Shown: piece by piece, positions 1 to 6,508 of the stretch
How the letters are laid out: every line of letters starts with the position of its first letter
Numbering within the stretch: the first letter of the stretch is position 1
Assembly (NCBI GenBank): GCA_947625445.1
Contig: CANQOM010000084.1
Location: forward strand, 1-7,004
DNA: 7,004 bases
DNA from: Candidatus Gastranaerophilales bacterium
Lineage (GTDB): Bacteria; Cyanobacteriota; Vampirovibrionia; Gastranaerophilales; Gastranaerophilaceae
Direction: 5' to 3'
Notes under the pieces: generated by a model
What the model was told of the DNA's origin: nothing
Databases searched by the model: none
What the model saw: only the letters and a program-made list of their open reading frames with translations
Program-made: the position numbers and the translations under genes

Positions 1-601
1 GAAATGAATTAACGGAACAAGAGGCATTTATTTGTTTTACTCCGTCAATCGTTGTACCGGCTGCTTGTGCAAGAGTATTTGCCTGCTCTCTTAAGTCTTT
101 TATTATTTCCGGGTATAAACTATTGCAATATTTTTTTTCATTTTCAAATGAATAAGATAAACCGTCTGTTCTGTTAGCTCCGTTTCCTATAGCAGTGTCA
201 ATAAAACTTGCAACTTTTTTTATATCTTTTGTTTCTACTGTTATTGAGTTAACTGCCATATAATTTTTAATTTCTCTTTTCCCTGATTGAGAAGATGCAT
301 ATATAGGACGGACAGAAAAATTATTTGTTTTTATTGTATCAATACCTGTTTGTGTAATTTGTTTTAAGGCTTCTATTATTTTATTTGATACTTCGTTATT
401 TGCTTCTGCAGCTTTTTGTGCATTGTTAGATGTATTTTCTACTGCAAATGAAATTCTTGCTATATTTGGTTCAACTTCTTGAGTTTTTGTAGCGTTTAAT
501 GTTATAAATCCGGCATTTTTTTTTATTTCCGCATTAGCATTTATTGTTGTTTGCATATAACATAATATACCTATAAATAAAAATAATAATGCCTTTTTCA
601 T
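1..601 (-). CDS. SIMPL-domain (DUF541/YggE-like) exported protein, 3' end cut by window edge
   Basis: Reading the minus strand from the ATG at 601-599 gives 200 codons with no stop before the left edge. The N-terminus MKKALLFLFIGILCYM... is a classic signal peptide: a lysine pair, a hydrophobic core, then ANA|E with likely signal peptidase I cleavage after residue 24. Cys14 is not in a proper lipobox. The mature part reads like the SIMPL/DUF541 family: GFITLNATKTQEVEPNIARI near residues 30-49, a helix rich in Ala/Glu/Asn (about 60-85), and TNNFSVRPIY near residues 111-120, then a second strand-helix unit. Family members are periplasmic or cell-surface proteins, with E. coli YggE linked to oxidative stress; the biochemical role is poorly known. 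They usually run to about 230-250 residues, so roughly 30-50 are missing. An AGGAG motif lies 5 bases before the ATG, inside the last codons of the upstream membrane-protein gene, whose stop is one base away; translational coupling is likely. Family call fairly sure; function not. Confidence 0.85.
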   Translation of the reverse strand, partial: MKKALLFLFIGILCYMQTTINANAEIKKNAGFITLNATKTQEVEPNIARISFAVENTSNNAQKAAEANNEVSNKIIEALKQITQTGIDTIKTNNFSVRPIYASSQSGKREIKNYMAVNSITVETKDIKKVASFIDTAIGNGANRTDGLSYSFENEKKYCNSLYPEIIKDLREQANTLAQAAGTTIDGVKQINASCSVNSF

Positions 602-602
602 A

Positions 603-1031
603 CTATCTCCTAAGTTTTTCTTGTTCATCAGAGAAATTTATGTCTTTATTTTTTATATTATCATTATCTTCTGACTTATCAATATCTTTTATTTCCAGAT
701 TTTTAAGTACTTTTAGTTCGGATTCTCTTGCTCTTTTCATAATATCTCTGATTTGTTCAGGAGAAAGTCCTTGAAATGAATTAAAACCAATAAGAGCTCT
801 TTTATTATTTAATAAATATAAAGAAAGTGCTACAATTGCCCATAGCATTATCCCTTGATAAATATTCATAAGCGGAAGAGCATATAAATCACTCATGAAA
901 TAGTTCCAAACTTTCATACATACCCATCCGGGTGATATTATAAAACCTGCAACAAGACCTAATGCTATAAATATTATAGCTATAACACCTCTTATCCCAT
1001 TTATAGTAATTACTTTATAATTTTTATTCAT
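603..1031 (-). CDS. Small two-helix inner-membrane protein of unknown function, between ligA and the SIMPL gene
   Basis: A 142-residue protein I cannot assign to a named family. It has two hydrophobic segments, about residues 14-33 and 58-74, joined by a loop with the distinctive stretch PGWVCMKVWNYF (34-45). Lys and Arg flank both membrane ends, so the positive-inside rule suggests a hairpin with both termini in the cytoplasm. The C-terminal 65 residues are soluble and charged: a predicted helix LSPEQIRDIMKRARE (89-103) followed by a low-complexity Asp/Lys/Asn tail. There is no signal-peptide cleavage site. The ATG overlaps the end of ligA by 8 bases and the stop is one base before the SIMPL gene, so the three genes are very likely co-transcribed and translationally coupled. 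The ribosome site before the ATG is weak (AAAGGC, about 6 bases away), fitting coupling to ligA. I recall similar proteins in gut Melainabacteria genomes but cannot check this here. The gene call is solid; function unknown. Confidence 0.85.
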   Translation of the reverse strand: MNKNYKVITINGIRGVIAIIFIALGLVAGFIISPGWVCMKVWNYFMSDLYALPLMNIYQGIMLWAIVALSLYLLNNKRALIGFNSFQGLSPEQIRDIMKRARESELKVLKNLEIKDIDKSEDNDNIKNKDINFSDEQEKLRR

Positions 1032-3027
1032 TTATATTGCCTTTAGTAATCAAAGAATTAAACTCATCTTCATTTAGTATTATAACACCTAAAGATAAAG
1101 CTTTGTCAAATTTTGACCCCGGATTTTCACCCGCTAAAACATATGATGTCTTTTTACTTACGGATGAAGATGTTTTGCCCCCTAATTGTTTTATTTTTTC
1201 TTCGAAAATGTTTCTCGGAGATGAAAGAGTTCCTGTAATAACAAATGTTTTTCCTTCTAAAATATTTGATATTTTTTCTATTGCACTCCCTTGAGGATTA
1301 ACTCCATATGATTCAAGCTTGTTTAATATTTCTCTGTTTATATCACTATTAAAAAATTCAACAATGCTTTTTGCGGCTTTATCTCCAATTCCGTCTATTT
1401 TTATAAGTTCTTCAATTTTTGCATTTTTAATGTCATTTAAAGTGGGAAATTCTCTTGCTATTATATCTGCAGTTTCTTTACCTATGTGCTTTATGCTTAA
1501 TGCAGTCAAAAATTTAGTCATGCTTGGCGATTTAGTTGCTTGTATTGAATTGTAAAGATTATCAGCAGATTTTTCTTTTATTAAATCCAGCTTTAAAAAA
1601 TCATCTGTTGTAAGTTTATATAAATCAGCAAAGTCTTTTATAAGACCGTTATTGAATAATTTATCAATAACTGATTCTCCGATTCCGTCAATATCCATAG
1701 CTTCTTTTGATGCCCAATATTCTATTCTGCCCTTGATTTGAGCAGGGCAATATGTTGTATTCGGGCAATAAAGTGCAACTTCTCCTTCCGGTTTTATTAG
1801 TTTGGCTCCGCAAGAAGGACATTTATCAGGGGCTAAGTATACGCCTAAATCTTCTTCATCTCTCTTCTTTATAACTTTTGGTATTATTTCTGCCGCTTTT
1901 TTTATTAGGACTTCATTCCCTATGTTAATTTTTAAACGTTCTATTTCGTCAAAATTATGTAAACTTGCACGTTTTACAATGCTCCCCGCAAGTTTTACAG
2001 GCTCTAATTCTGCAACGGGTGTAACAATTCCTGTTTTGCCAACACTTAACTCAATATTATTTAACTTTGTCCATACTTCTTCAGGAGGGAATTTAAATGC
2101 AGTTGCCCACTTTGGTGCTCTTGCAGTATATCCAAGCTCATTTTGTTTTGATATGTCATTAATTTTTATTACCATTCCGTCAGTTGCATAATCTAAGTTA
2201 AATCTTTCATTCTCCCAATATCCGCATTTTTCGGTAACAGGTTTTATTCCCGTTACTAAAGTACAATTAGGATTTACGTTAAATCCCAGTTTTTTTAAAA
2301 ATTCCAATGATTCATAATGAGTTTTAAAAAGAGTTTTATCTTCTGTTATAGCCGTGTAAGCAAAAAAGTGAAGATCTCGTTGTTTTGTTATACTTGAATC
2401 CAATTGCCTTAATGACCCTGCTGCTGCATTTCTGGGATTCGCAAACTCTTTTTGACCTCTTTCCGTATTCTCAAGATTAAGTCTTTCAAATGAAGAAACA
2501 GGCATGTAAACTTCTCCTCTTACTTCTATATTTACAGGAATATTTAACTTTGATGGTATATCTTTTATTGATAATATATTCTCTGTAATGTTCTCCCCAA
2601 TAATACCGTTTCCTCTTGTTGCGCCTGTTTTTAACTCGCCTTTTTCATATGAGAGCGCACATGATAGCCCGTCGATTTTTAATTCAACAACAAGTTCCAA
2701 TTCCGTTTCGTTTGGATATTCTTTTTTTACTCGGTCATACCATTTATATAAATCTTCATAATTATTTGAATTGTCAAGACTGTATAACCTGTATTTATGT
2801 TTATGCTCTTTGAAACCTTGCGAAATTTTATCTCCTACCTTTTGAGTCGGACTGTCTGGAGTTATTAATTGAGGAAATTCTTCCTCTATTCTTTTTAATT
2901 CTCTGTACAATTCATCGTATTGCGCATCTGAAATCTTAGGATTGTCAAATACGTAATAGGCTTCATTATTTTCGTTAATTATATTTTTTAATTCATCCAG
3001 TCTTATTTTTGCTTCTAATATATCCAT
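1024..3027 (-). CDS. ligA: NAD-dependent DNA ligase LigA
   Basis: LigA seals nicks in DNA during replication and repair, using NAD+ to form an enzyme-AMP intermediate. At 667 residues the protein has the normal family length and every domain. Domain Ia (1-65) carries the NAD-binding YDELYRELKRIE region. The nucleotidyltransferase domain has the adenylation motif ELKIDG with catalytic Lys117, TRGNGIIGENIT (136-147), ANPRNAAAGSLRQLD (196-210), DGMVIK with Lys288, and ATAFKF with Lys312. The OB fold follows, then a Cys4 zinc finger (C403, C406, C421, C427). Helix-hairpin-helix repeats cover about 445-560 (IDGIGESVIDKL, IKHIGKETAD, IDGIGDKAAKS), and a C-terminal BRCT domain spans about 588-664. 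The motif usually read as PMLSLDN is RLYSLDN here (80-86), a mild departure. The start is supported by AAAGGT 4 bases before the ATG and by N-terminal alignment with the family. It is first in the run and overlaps the next gene by 8 bases. Very sure. Confidence 0.98.
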   Translation of the reverse strand: MDILEAKIRLDELKNIINENNEAYYVFDNPKISDAQYDELYRELKRIEEEFPQLITPDSPTQKVGDKISQGFKEHKHKYRLYSLDNSNNYEDLYKWYDRVKKEYPNETELELVVELKIDGLSCALSYEKGELKTGATRGNGIIGENITENILSIKDIPSKLNIPVNIEVRGEVYMPVSSFERLNLENTERGQKEFANPRNAAAGSLRQLDSSITKQRDLHFFAYTAITEDKTLFKTHYESLEFLKKLGFNVNPNCTLVTGIKPVTEKCGYWENERFNLDYATDGMVIKINDISKQNELGYTARAPKWATAFKFPPEEVWTKLNNIELSVGKTGIVTPVAELEPVKLAGSIVKRASLHNFDEIERLKINIGNEVLIKKAAEIIPKVIKKRDEEDLGVYLAPDKCPSCGAKLIKPEGEVALYCPNTTYCPAQIKGRIEYWASKEAMDIDGIGESVIDKLFNNGLIKDFADLYKLTTDDFLKLDLIKEKSADNLYNSIQATKSPSMTKFLTALSIKHIGKETADIIAREFPTLNDIKNAKIEELIKIDGIGDKAAKSIVEFFNSDINREILNKLESYGVNPQGSAIEKISNILEGKTFVITGTLSSPRNIFEEKIKQLGGKTSSSVSKKTSYVLAGENPGSKFDKALSLGVIILNEDEFNSLITKGNINE

Positions 3028-3099
3028 AATTACCTTTAAATCTTTATAAAATGTAATAAAAGTGTATATTTTATTATTTCATTTTATAATAAATAAAGA
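3028..3099. promoter_or_regulatory. Divergent intergenic region between ligA and the decarboxylase
   Basis: This 72-base, almost purely A/T spacer must hold the start signals for both the ligA run (leftward) and the decarboxylase (rightward). Rightward, a perfect TATAAT lies at 3085-3090, but no good -35 box is seen at the usual distance (GTGTAT at 3062-3067 is the 17-base option). Leftward, possible -10 boxes are TATAAA (complement of 3043-3048) and TATACA (complement of 3063-3068), again without a clear -35. The ligA ribosome site AAAGGT is the complement of 3032-3037. Individual box assignments are tentative because A/T-rich sequence gives such matches by chance. Confidence 0.4.
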
Positions 3100-4470
3100 A
3101 TGTCGTTAACAGATTTTATACAAAATTACAGAAAAAATAAAAGAATATTATTTACAACCCCATCCCATGGACAGGGTAATTTTGTTGTTCCTGAATGTCG
3201 AAAAATGCTTGGTAAAAAATTTTATACCTGTGATTTTTCTGAAATAGAGGGATTTGATAACCTGTCAAATCCAACCGGAATTTTAGATGCAATTCAAAAC
3301 GGAAGTGCATATTTATATGGGGCAAAAGCTGCATTTTATTTAACTAATGGTTCTACTTCGGGGATTATTGCAGCAATGTATTCTGTTTTATGCAGAAACG
3401 ATAAAGTTTTAATTGCTAGAAATTGTCATAAATCTGTTTATAACGGGCTTGTATTAACAGGTGCCGTCCCTGTTTGGATTATGCCTAAATATAATCATGA
3501 ATGGGGTATCTATGAAACAATTGATTTGGATTATTTGGAAGAAATACTATCAAGAAATTCCGATATAAAAGCCTTTATAATGACTAATCCTACATATGAA
3601 GGTGTTATGACTGATATATACAGAGTTTCTGCAATATGTAAAAAATATAATGTATTTTTAATCGTTGATGAAGCTCACGGAGCATTATGGAATTTTCACA
3701 AATCATTAGGAACTCCGTCTTTAGTGCAGGGTGCTGATATCGTTGTTCAGTCTTTGCATAAAACCGCAGGTGCTTTGAATCCTTCATCTATTCTTCTTCT
3801 TAATAAAGATTGTGTTATTCCGAAAGAAAGAATACAAGAAGCTTTAAACCTTATAACTACTACATCTCCATCTTATCCTATGCTTTTAAATATTGATTCT
3901 ACTATAAATTATCTTGATTCTGACGAGGGTTGGCAAAAACTTGTTGATTTAACTAAAAATGTTAACAGGTTTATACGTGCAATAAAATCTATTCCTAATA
4001 TTCAAGTATATCAATATAATAATGACATAACAAAAATTCTTATTAAAATTACCAATATGTCAGGTTTTGAATTGTCAGATATCCTATTTTCTAAATTCGG
4101 TATAGAAGATGAATGTGCTAATGAAAAATCTGTTTTATTTATTACGGGGTTAGGTACTGATAAATTTAAATTAAAAAAGCTTGAAAAAGCTTTGGATAAA
4201 ATAAGTTTATCTAACATTATGATAACTGAAGAAAAAACAAAAGAATCCCCAATAGTAAATATTGAACCAAGAGTAAGGTATACTCCTAATGCAGTTTGGG
4301 GAAGAGCTTTTAGAGAAGTTGAAGTAAAATTTGCAATGTCCAGAGTCTCTATGGAACTTATTTGTGATTATCCTCCCGGTATTCCTGTCCTAATTCCGGG
4401 TGAGGTTATAAAAAAAGAACACATTGAGTATTTGATTAATAAAAAGCAAACAATTAAGGTTTTGTTATAA
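3100..4470 (+). CDS. PLP-dependent decarboxylase, Orn/Lys/Arg decarboxylase superfamily
   Basis: A 456-residue fold-type-I PLP enzyme. Members of this family remove CO2 from arginine, lysine or ornithine to make agmatine, cadaverine or putrescine, usually in the cytoplasm and often for polyamine synthesis. Visible motifs: TPSHGQG (20-26, the family's N-terminal TPGHxxG-type signature); NGSTSG (83-88), which should hold the PLP phosphate; NCHKS with His110, expected to stack on the PLP ring; VDEAHG with Asp190 and His193; and SLHK with Lys221 as the Schiff-base lysine. The C-terminal domain ends in the CDYPPGIPVLIPGE motif (422-435) typical of this family. The length matches short Gram-positive and cyanobacterial-type members (about 450-490), not the 700-plus-residue E. 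coli forms with a wing domain. The in-frame stop TAA at 3094-3096 means the ATG at 3100 is the first possible start, and no other start codon lies before TPSHGQG. There is no proper Shine-Dalgarno sequence. Substrate cannot be read from sequence, so I give no speA/ldc symbol. The gene appears monocistronic. Confidence 0.92.
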   Translation: MSLTDFIQNYRKNKRILFTTPSHGQGNFVVPECRKMLGKKFYTCDFSEIEGFDNLSNPTGILDAIQNGSAYLYGAKAAFYLTNGSTSGIIAAMYSVLCRNDKVLIARNCHKSVYNGLVLTGAVPVWIMPKYNHEWGIYETIDLDYLEEILSRNSDIKAFIMTNPTYEGVMTDIYRVSAICKKYNVFLIVDEAHGALWNFHKSLGTPSLVQGADIVVQSLHKTAGALNPSSILLLNKDCVIPKERIQEALNLITTTSPSYPMLLNIDSTINYLDSDEGWQKLVDLTKNVNRFIRAIKSIPNIQVYQYNNDITKILIKITNMSGFELSDILFSKFGIEDECANEKSVLFITGLGTDKFKLKKLEKALDKISLSNIMITEEKTKESPIVNIEPRVRYTPNAVWGRAFREVEVKFAMSRVSMELICDYPPGIPVLIPGEVIKKEHIEYLINKKQTIKVLL

Positions 4471-4475
4471 CCTTA
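4455..4475 (+). terminator. Weak hairpin overlapping the decarboxylase stop codon
   Basis: TAAGGTT (4455-4461) pairs with AACCTTA (4469-4475) around a 7-base loop and spans the stop codon at 4468-4470. The following TTCCTTTG is a poor U-tract, so if it terminates transcription it is probably inefficient. It is the only candidate between this gene and the promoter of the next one. Confidence 0.3.
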
Positions 4476-4491
4476 TTCCTTTGTAAAATGC

Positions 4492-4520
4492 TTGTTTTCT
4501 TTTATAAATTCTGCTAAAAT
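4492..4520 (+). promoter_or_regulatory. Sigma70-type promoter for the prepilin-like gene, with extended -10
   Basis: TTGTTT at 4492-4497 and TAAAAT at 4515-4520 are separated by exactly 17 bases, and TG at 4512-4513 forms an extended -10 (TGCTAAAAT). Transcription would start near 4527, leaving a leader of about 22 bases before the ATG that includes the ribosome site. This is the most convincing promoter in the window. Confidence 0.7.
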
Positions 4521-4534
4521 GATAAGAATTAAAG

Positions 4535-4539
4535 AGGAG
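4535..4539 (+). promoter_or_regulatory. Ribosome binding site that decides the prepilin-like start
   Basis: AGGAG (inside AGAGGAGA) is 10 bases before the ATG at 4550 and 4 bases before an in-frame TTG at 4544. Both spacings are workable. ATG is preferred because it is the much stronger start codon; using TTG would only add two residues (Met-Asn). Confidence 0.7.
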
Positions 4540-4549
4540 ATAATTGAAT

Positions 4550-5332
4550 ATGTTAGGTTTAGTTAAAACCCGTTTAAAGGGAAACAATTTTAATTTAAAT
4601 AACAAAAAAAATGGATTTACATTGTCTGAAGTGTTGATTACCTTAGTAATTATTGGTGTTGTTGCAGCAATGAGTATTCCTTTGTTGACTGCTAATCATA
4701 AAAAACAAGAATATCCGACTAAATTAAAGAAATTTTATAATACAATTAATGAAGCTATTCAACGAGCTGAAAATGATACTGATTTGTCATTACATAAATG
4801 GCAGTATGATAACGGTAAAGAATTATTTGAAAAATTAAATCAATATATAAGATATACAAAAAAGTGTACTAAAAATAGTGATGATGGTACGGAATGTCCA
4901 GATTTTGGGAATATATCTGCAGATGATGATAACCCTATTATATACTTAGATGATGGAGTTAGATTTATGATTAATGTTATTACTCCACCTCCAAGTCCAT
5001 CTTCTGGTTCTACTCCGGCCCCAACTTCAAAATATATTTTTGTGGATTTGAATGGAGATGCACTTCCTAATCATTTTAATAAAGATATATTTGTAATGGA
5101 TATATCAAATCCCGGAACAGGTACAGGAACGGATATAGCTAATTTTGGTGTTTCAGAAAATAATCGAATCACAACGACCCAGACCAGAGAGATTTTAAGA
5201 AATAAATGTAAAGATGCTTGTAACAAGACGTCATTTTCCGACAAAGATAAAATTAACGCATGTTTTGCACTTATTAAACTTGACGGTTGGAGATTTAATG
5301 ACGGAGATCAAAGTTATCCTTGTAATATATAA
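4550..5332 (+). CDS. Type IV prepilin / pseudopilin-like protein with proline-rich insertion
   Basis: A 260-residue protein (262 if the TTG at 4544 is used). After a long basic leader of 22 residues comes the prepilin signature G|FTLSEVLITL: peptidase cleavage between Gly22 and Phe23, Glu at mature position 5, and a hydrophobic helix up to about residue 46. Such proteins are cut and N-methylated by PilD-type peptidase and built into type IV pili or type II secretion pseudopili. The globular part has YLDDGVRFMINV (132-143), a Pro/Ser/Thr-rich stretch (146-159), then YIFVDLNGDALPN (162-174) and DIFVMD (179-184), which resembles the Asp/Gly loop region seen in minor pilins. Six cysteines (106, 116, 220, 224, 238, 258) suggest disulfides. 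The ending CFALIKLDGWRF is, from memory, typical of the many stand-alone prepilin-like proteins of gut Melainabacteria. No secretion or pilus assembly gene is adjacent; it has its own promoter and terminator. The prepilin call is secure; whether it is a pilin, pseudopilin or surface protein is open. Confidence 0.9.
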   Translation: MLGLVKTRLKGNNFNLNNKKNGFTLSEVLITLVIIGVVAAMSIPLLTANHKKQEYPTKLKKFYNTINEAIQRAENDTDLSLHKWQYDNGKELFEKLNQYIRYTKKCTKNSDDGTECPDFGNISADDDNPIIYLDDGVRFMINVITPPPSPSSGSTPAPTSKYIFVDLNGDALPNHFNKDIFVMDISNPGTGTGTDIANFGVSENNRITTTQTREILRNKCKDACNKTSFSDKDKINACFALIKLDGWRFNDGDQSYPCNI

Positions 5333-5353
5333 TCAAAATTGATAATGGATTTT

Positions 5354-5389
5354 AAAAATGATGCAATTAATGTTGCATCATTTTTTTTT
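5354..5389 (+). terminator. Strong intrinsic terminator after the prepilin-like gene
   Basis: AATGATGCAA (5357-5366) pairs perfectly with TTGCATCATT (5373-5382) around a 6-base loop, followed by an unbroken T run to 5389. The flanking A-run from 5354 can extend the stem to 13 pairs. It lies 21 bases after the stop codon and separates this gene from the next. Confidence 0.9.
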
Positions 5390-5395
5390 AAAATT

Positions 5396-5423
5396 TTGGC
5401 AAAATATTTTATGTTTGTATTTT
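5396..5423 (+). promoter_or_regulatory. Candidate promoter for the 322-residue gene
   Basis: TTGGCA at 5396-5401 is a close -35 match. TATTTT at 5418-5423 follows after a 16-base spacer. Overlapping A/T-rich alternatives such as TATATA at 5423-5428 are less well spaced. The promoter begins just 7 bases after the upstream terminator, which fits an independent unit. The downstream ribosome site is AAAGGA (5436-5441), 7 bases before the ATG. Confidence 0.5.
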
Positions 5424-5448
5424 ATATAAGCAAAGAAAGGAAATAAAA

Positions 5449-6417
5449 ATGAATATTCAAGCAGTAAACAATTTAAGTAATTTTCAAAAAACAAATTTAT
5501 ATACAAATAATAATACAAATAAAACAGAACAAAAATTTATAGAAAAAAAGCCGATAATGTCATCTTTAAATGCGCTTTCAAATTATGGTGCAGCTAATGT
5601 AAATTTTGGTTCTTCAATAACAGAAAACATGAGAAATGAAGCAGTTGATAAATTTACACAATATAAAGCTACAGGAGAAAATTTCCTAAAAAAATCAAAA
5701 ATATTAAAAGAACAAGGTGATGAACTTTATATGGAAGCAAGAGCAGAATTGGATTATGCTAAGCAACAAGTTGCAGAAAAATTATTAGTAAGAAAGTTAT
5801 TTTCTATTAAAAATAATTATGACGGTACGAGATATGTTATATTAAAACATGCAAGTGGAACAAACAGAAAAATAACTTTTGAGGAAAATGGTAAAAATTT
5901 TTATGTTCTTCAAATAGAAAAAACACAAGGTAATCATAAAGATGTTATAGAAGTTGGTTCTAATGATTCTATAAAAAGTATAAGTCTTGGAGTAGAAGGT
6001 GAAAAATCTGACGGAATTTATTCTGCTGATACAGTTTTCAATTATAAGAACGGAAAACTTGATGAAGTAGATAAAGATATTAATAAAAATGTAGTTCCCG
6101 GGATTTATGCTAAAGGGGTTATTAAAACTGCAAAAGAAGTTATTAAATTTGATGAATTAGGACAAGTTCAATATGGCTTAAAAAATTTCCTACGTGACGT
6201 TGATGCAAAATATTCAGCGGCTGAAAGATATGATTATACAAATGGGCAACTCAGAGATATTGTAGATGATTACAAATGGTCTTTTGATAATGATAGTCCA
6301 TTCTCTGTTAACAGGTCATTTATATTAGATAAAAACGGAAATCTTTCTGAAATTATAAAAGGATATAAATTATATCCGAAATCTGACATTCAAAAAATAG
6401 AAACACCATCTTTTTAG
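5449..6417 (+). CDS. Hypothetical protein with Asn-rich N-terminus, 'NVNFG' motif and Gly-turn beta repeats
   Basis: I do not recognise a named family for this 322-residue protein. There is no signal peptide or membrane segment. Residues 1-50 are Asn/Gln/Lys-rich and probably disordered, ending in ANVNFGSS (49-56). I recall many gut Melainabacteria proteins starting this way, but this is not verified. Residues 58-118 form a charged, Ala/Glu/Lys-rich stretch with strong helical or coiled-coil character (EAVDKFTQYK, EARAELDYAKQQVAEKL). From about 125 to the end the protein is beta-rich, with at least five short hairpin-like units of the form aromatic-x2 to 4-Gly-x-hydrophobic: around FEENGKNFYV, YKNGKLDEV, FDELGQVQY, YTNGQLRDI and LDKNGNLSEI (turn glycines at 148, 202, 238, 266, 297). 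The start is backed by AAAGGA 7 bases before the ATG. The gene is monocistronic, between two strong terminators. The gene is real; its role and location are unknown. A helical neck plus beta repeat blade would suit a structural or binding protein, but that is only a guess. Confidence 0.85.
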   Translation: MNIQAVNNLSNFQKTNLYTNNNTNKTEQKFIEKKPIMSSLNALSNYGAANVNFGSSITENMRNEAVDKFTQYKATGENFLKKSKILKEQGDELYMEARAELDYAKQQVAEKLLVRKLFSIKNNYDGTRYVILKHASGTNRKITFEENGKNFYVLQIEKTQGNHKDVIEVGSNDSIKSISLGVEGEKSDGIYSADTVFNYKNGKLDEVDKDINKNVVPGIYAKGVIKTAKEVIKFDELGQVQYGLKNFLRDVDAKYSAAERYDYTNGQLRDIVDDYKWSFDNDSPFSVNRSFILDKNGNLSEIIKGYKLYPKSDIQKIETPSF

Positions 6418-6426
6418 AATATACTT

Positions 6427-6457
6427 AAAAAGTCTGATTATATAGTCAGACTTTTTT
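6427..6457 (+). terminator. Strong intrinsic terminator after the 322-residue gene
   Basis: AAAAAGTCTGA (6427-6437) pairs perfectly with TCAGACTTTTT (6446-6456), an 11-pair stem whose loop can shorten to four bases by a T-G and a T-A pair. It ends in a T run to 6457 and lies 9 bases after the stop codon. The A-run on the left also makes it usable from the opposite strand. Confidence 0.9.
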
Positions 6458-6490
6458 ATCGTAAATAATCATAAAAATCTTCTAATTAGC

Positions 6491-6508
6491 TATATAAATA
6501 TTTATATA
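6491..6508. repeat. Perfect 18-base A/T palindrome upstream of the TPR gene
   Basis: TATATAAATATTTATATA reads identically on both strands. It lies 37-54 bases before the ATG of the TPR gene and overlaps the possible -10 box TATAAT at 6505-6510, a normal place for an operator. In sequence this A/T-rich, chance palindromes occur, so a regulatory role is only possible. Confidence 0.4.

Noticed and set aside
589..774. 61-residue plus-strand open frame
   Set aside because: It is antisense to the start of the SIMPL gene and the end of the membrane-protein gene; its Ser/Phe-rich composition is typical of a reversed charged coding region.
1037..1555. Two plus-strand open frames of 78-85 residues
   Set aside because: They are shadows of the BRCT and helix-hairpin-helix part of ligA on the opposite strand.
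1802..2191. 129-residue open frame on the plus strand
   Set aside because: It is antisense to the zinc-finger, OB-fold and adenylation region of ligA, which is unmistakably coding on the other strand, and it has no ribosome site or recognisable domain.
3152..4217. Minus-strand frames opposite the decarboxylase
   Set aside because: The decarboxylase frame has all family motifs over its full length, so these are shadows.
5115..5135. GGAACAGGTACAGGAACGG short tandem pattern in the prepilin-like gene
   Set aside because: It simply encodes a Gly-Thr-Gly-Thr-Gly-Thr loop and is too short to treat as a variable tandem repeat.
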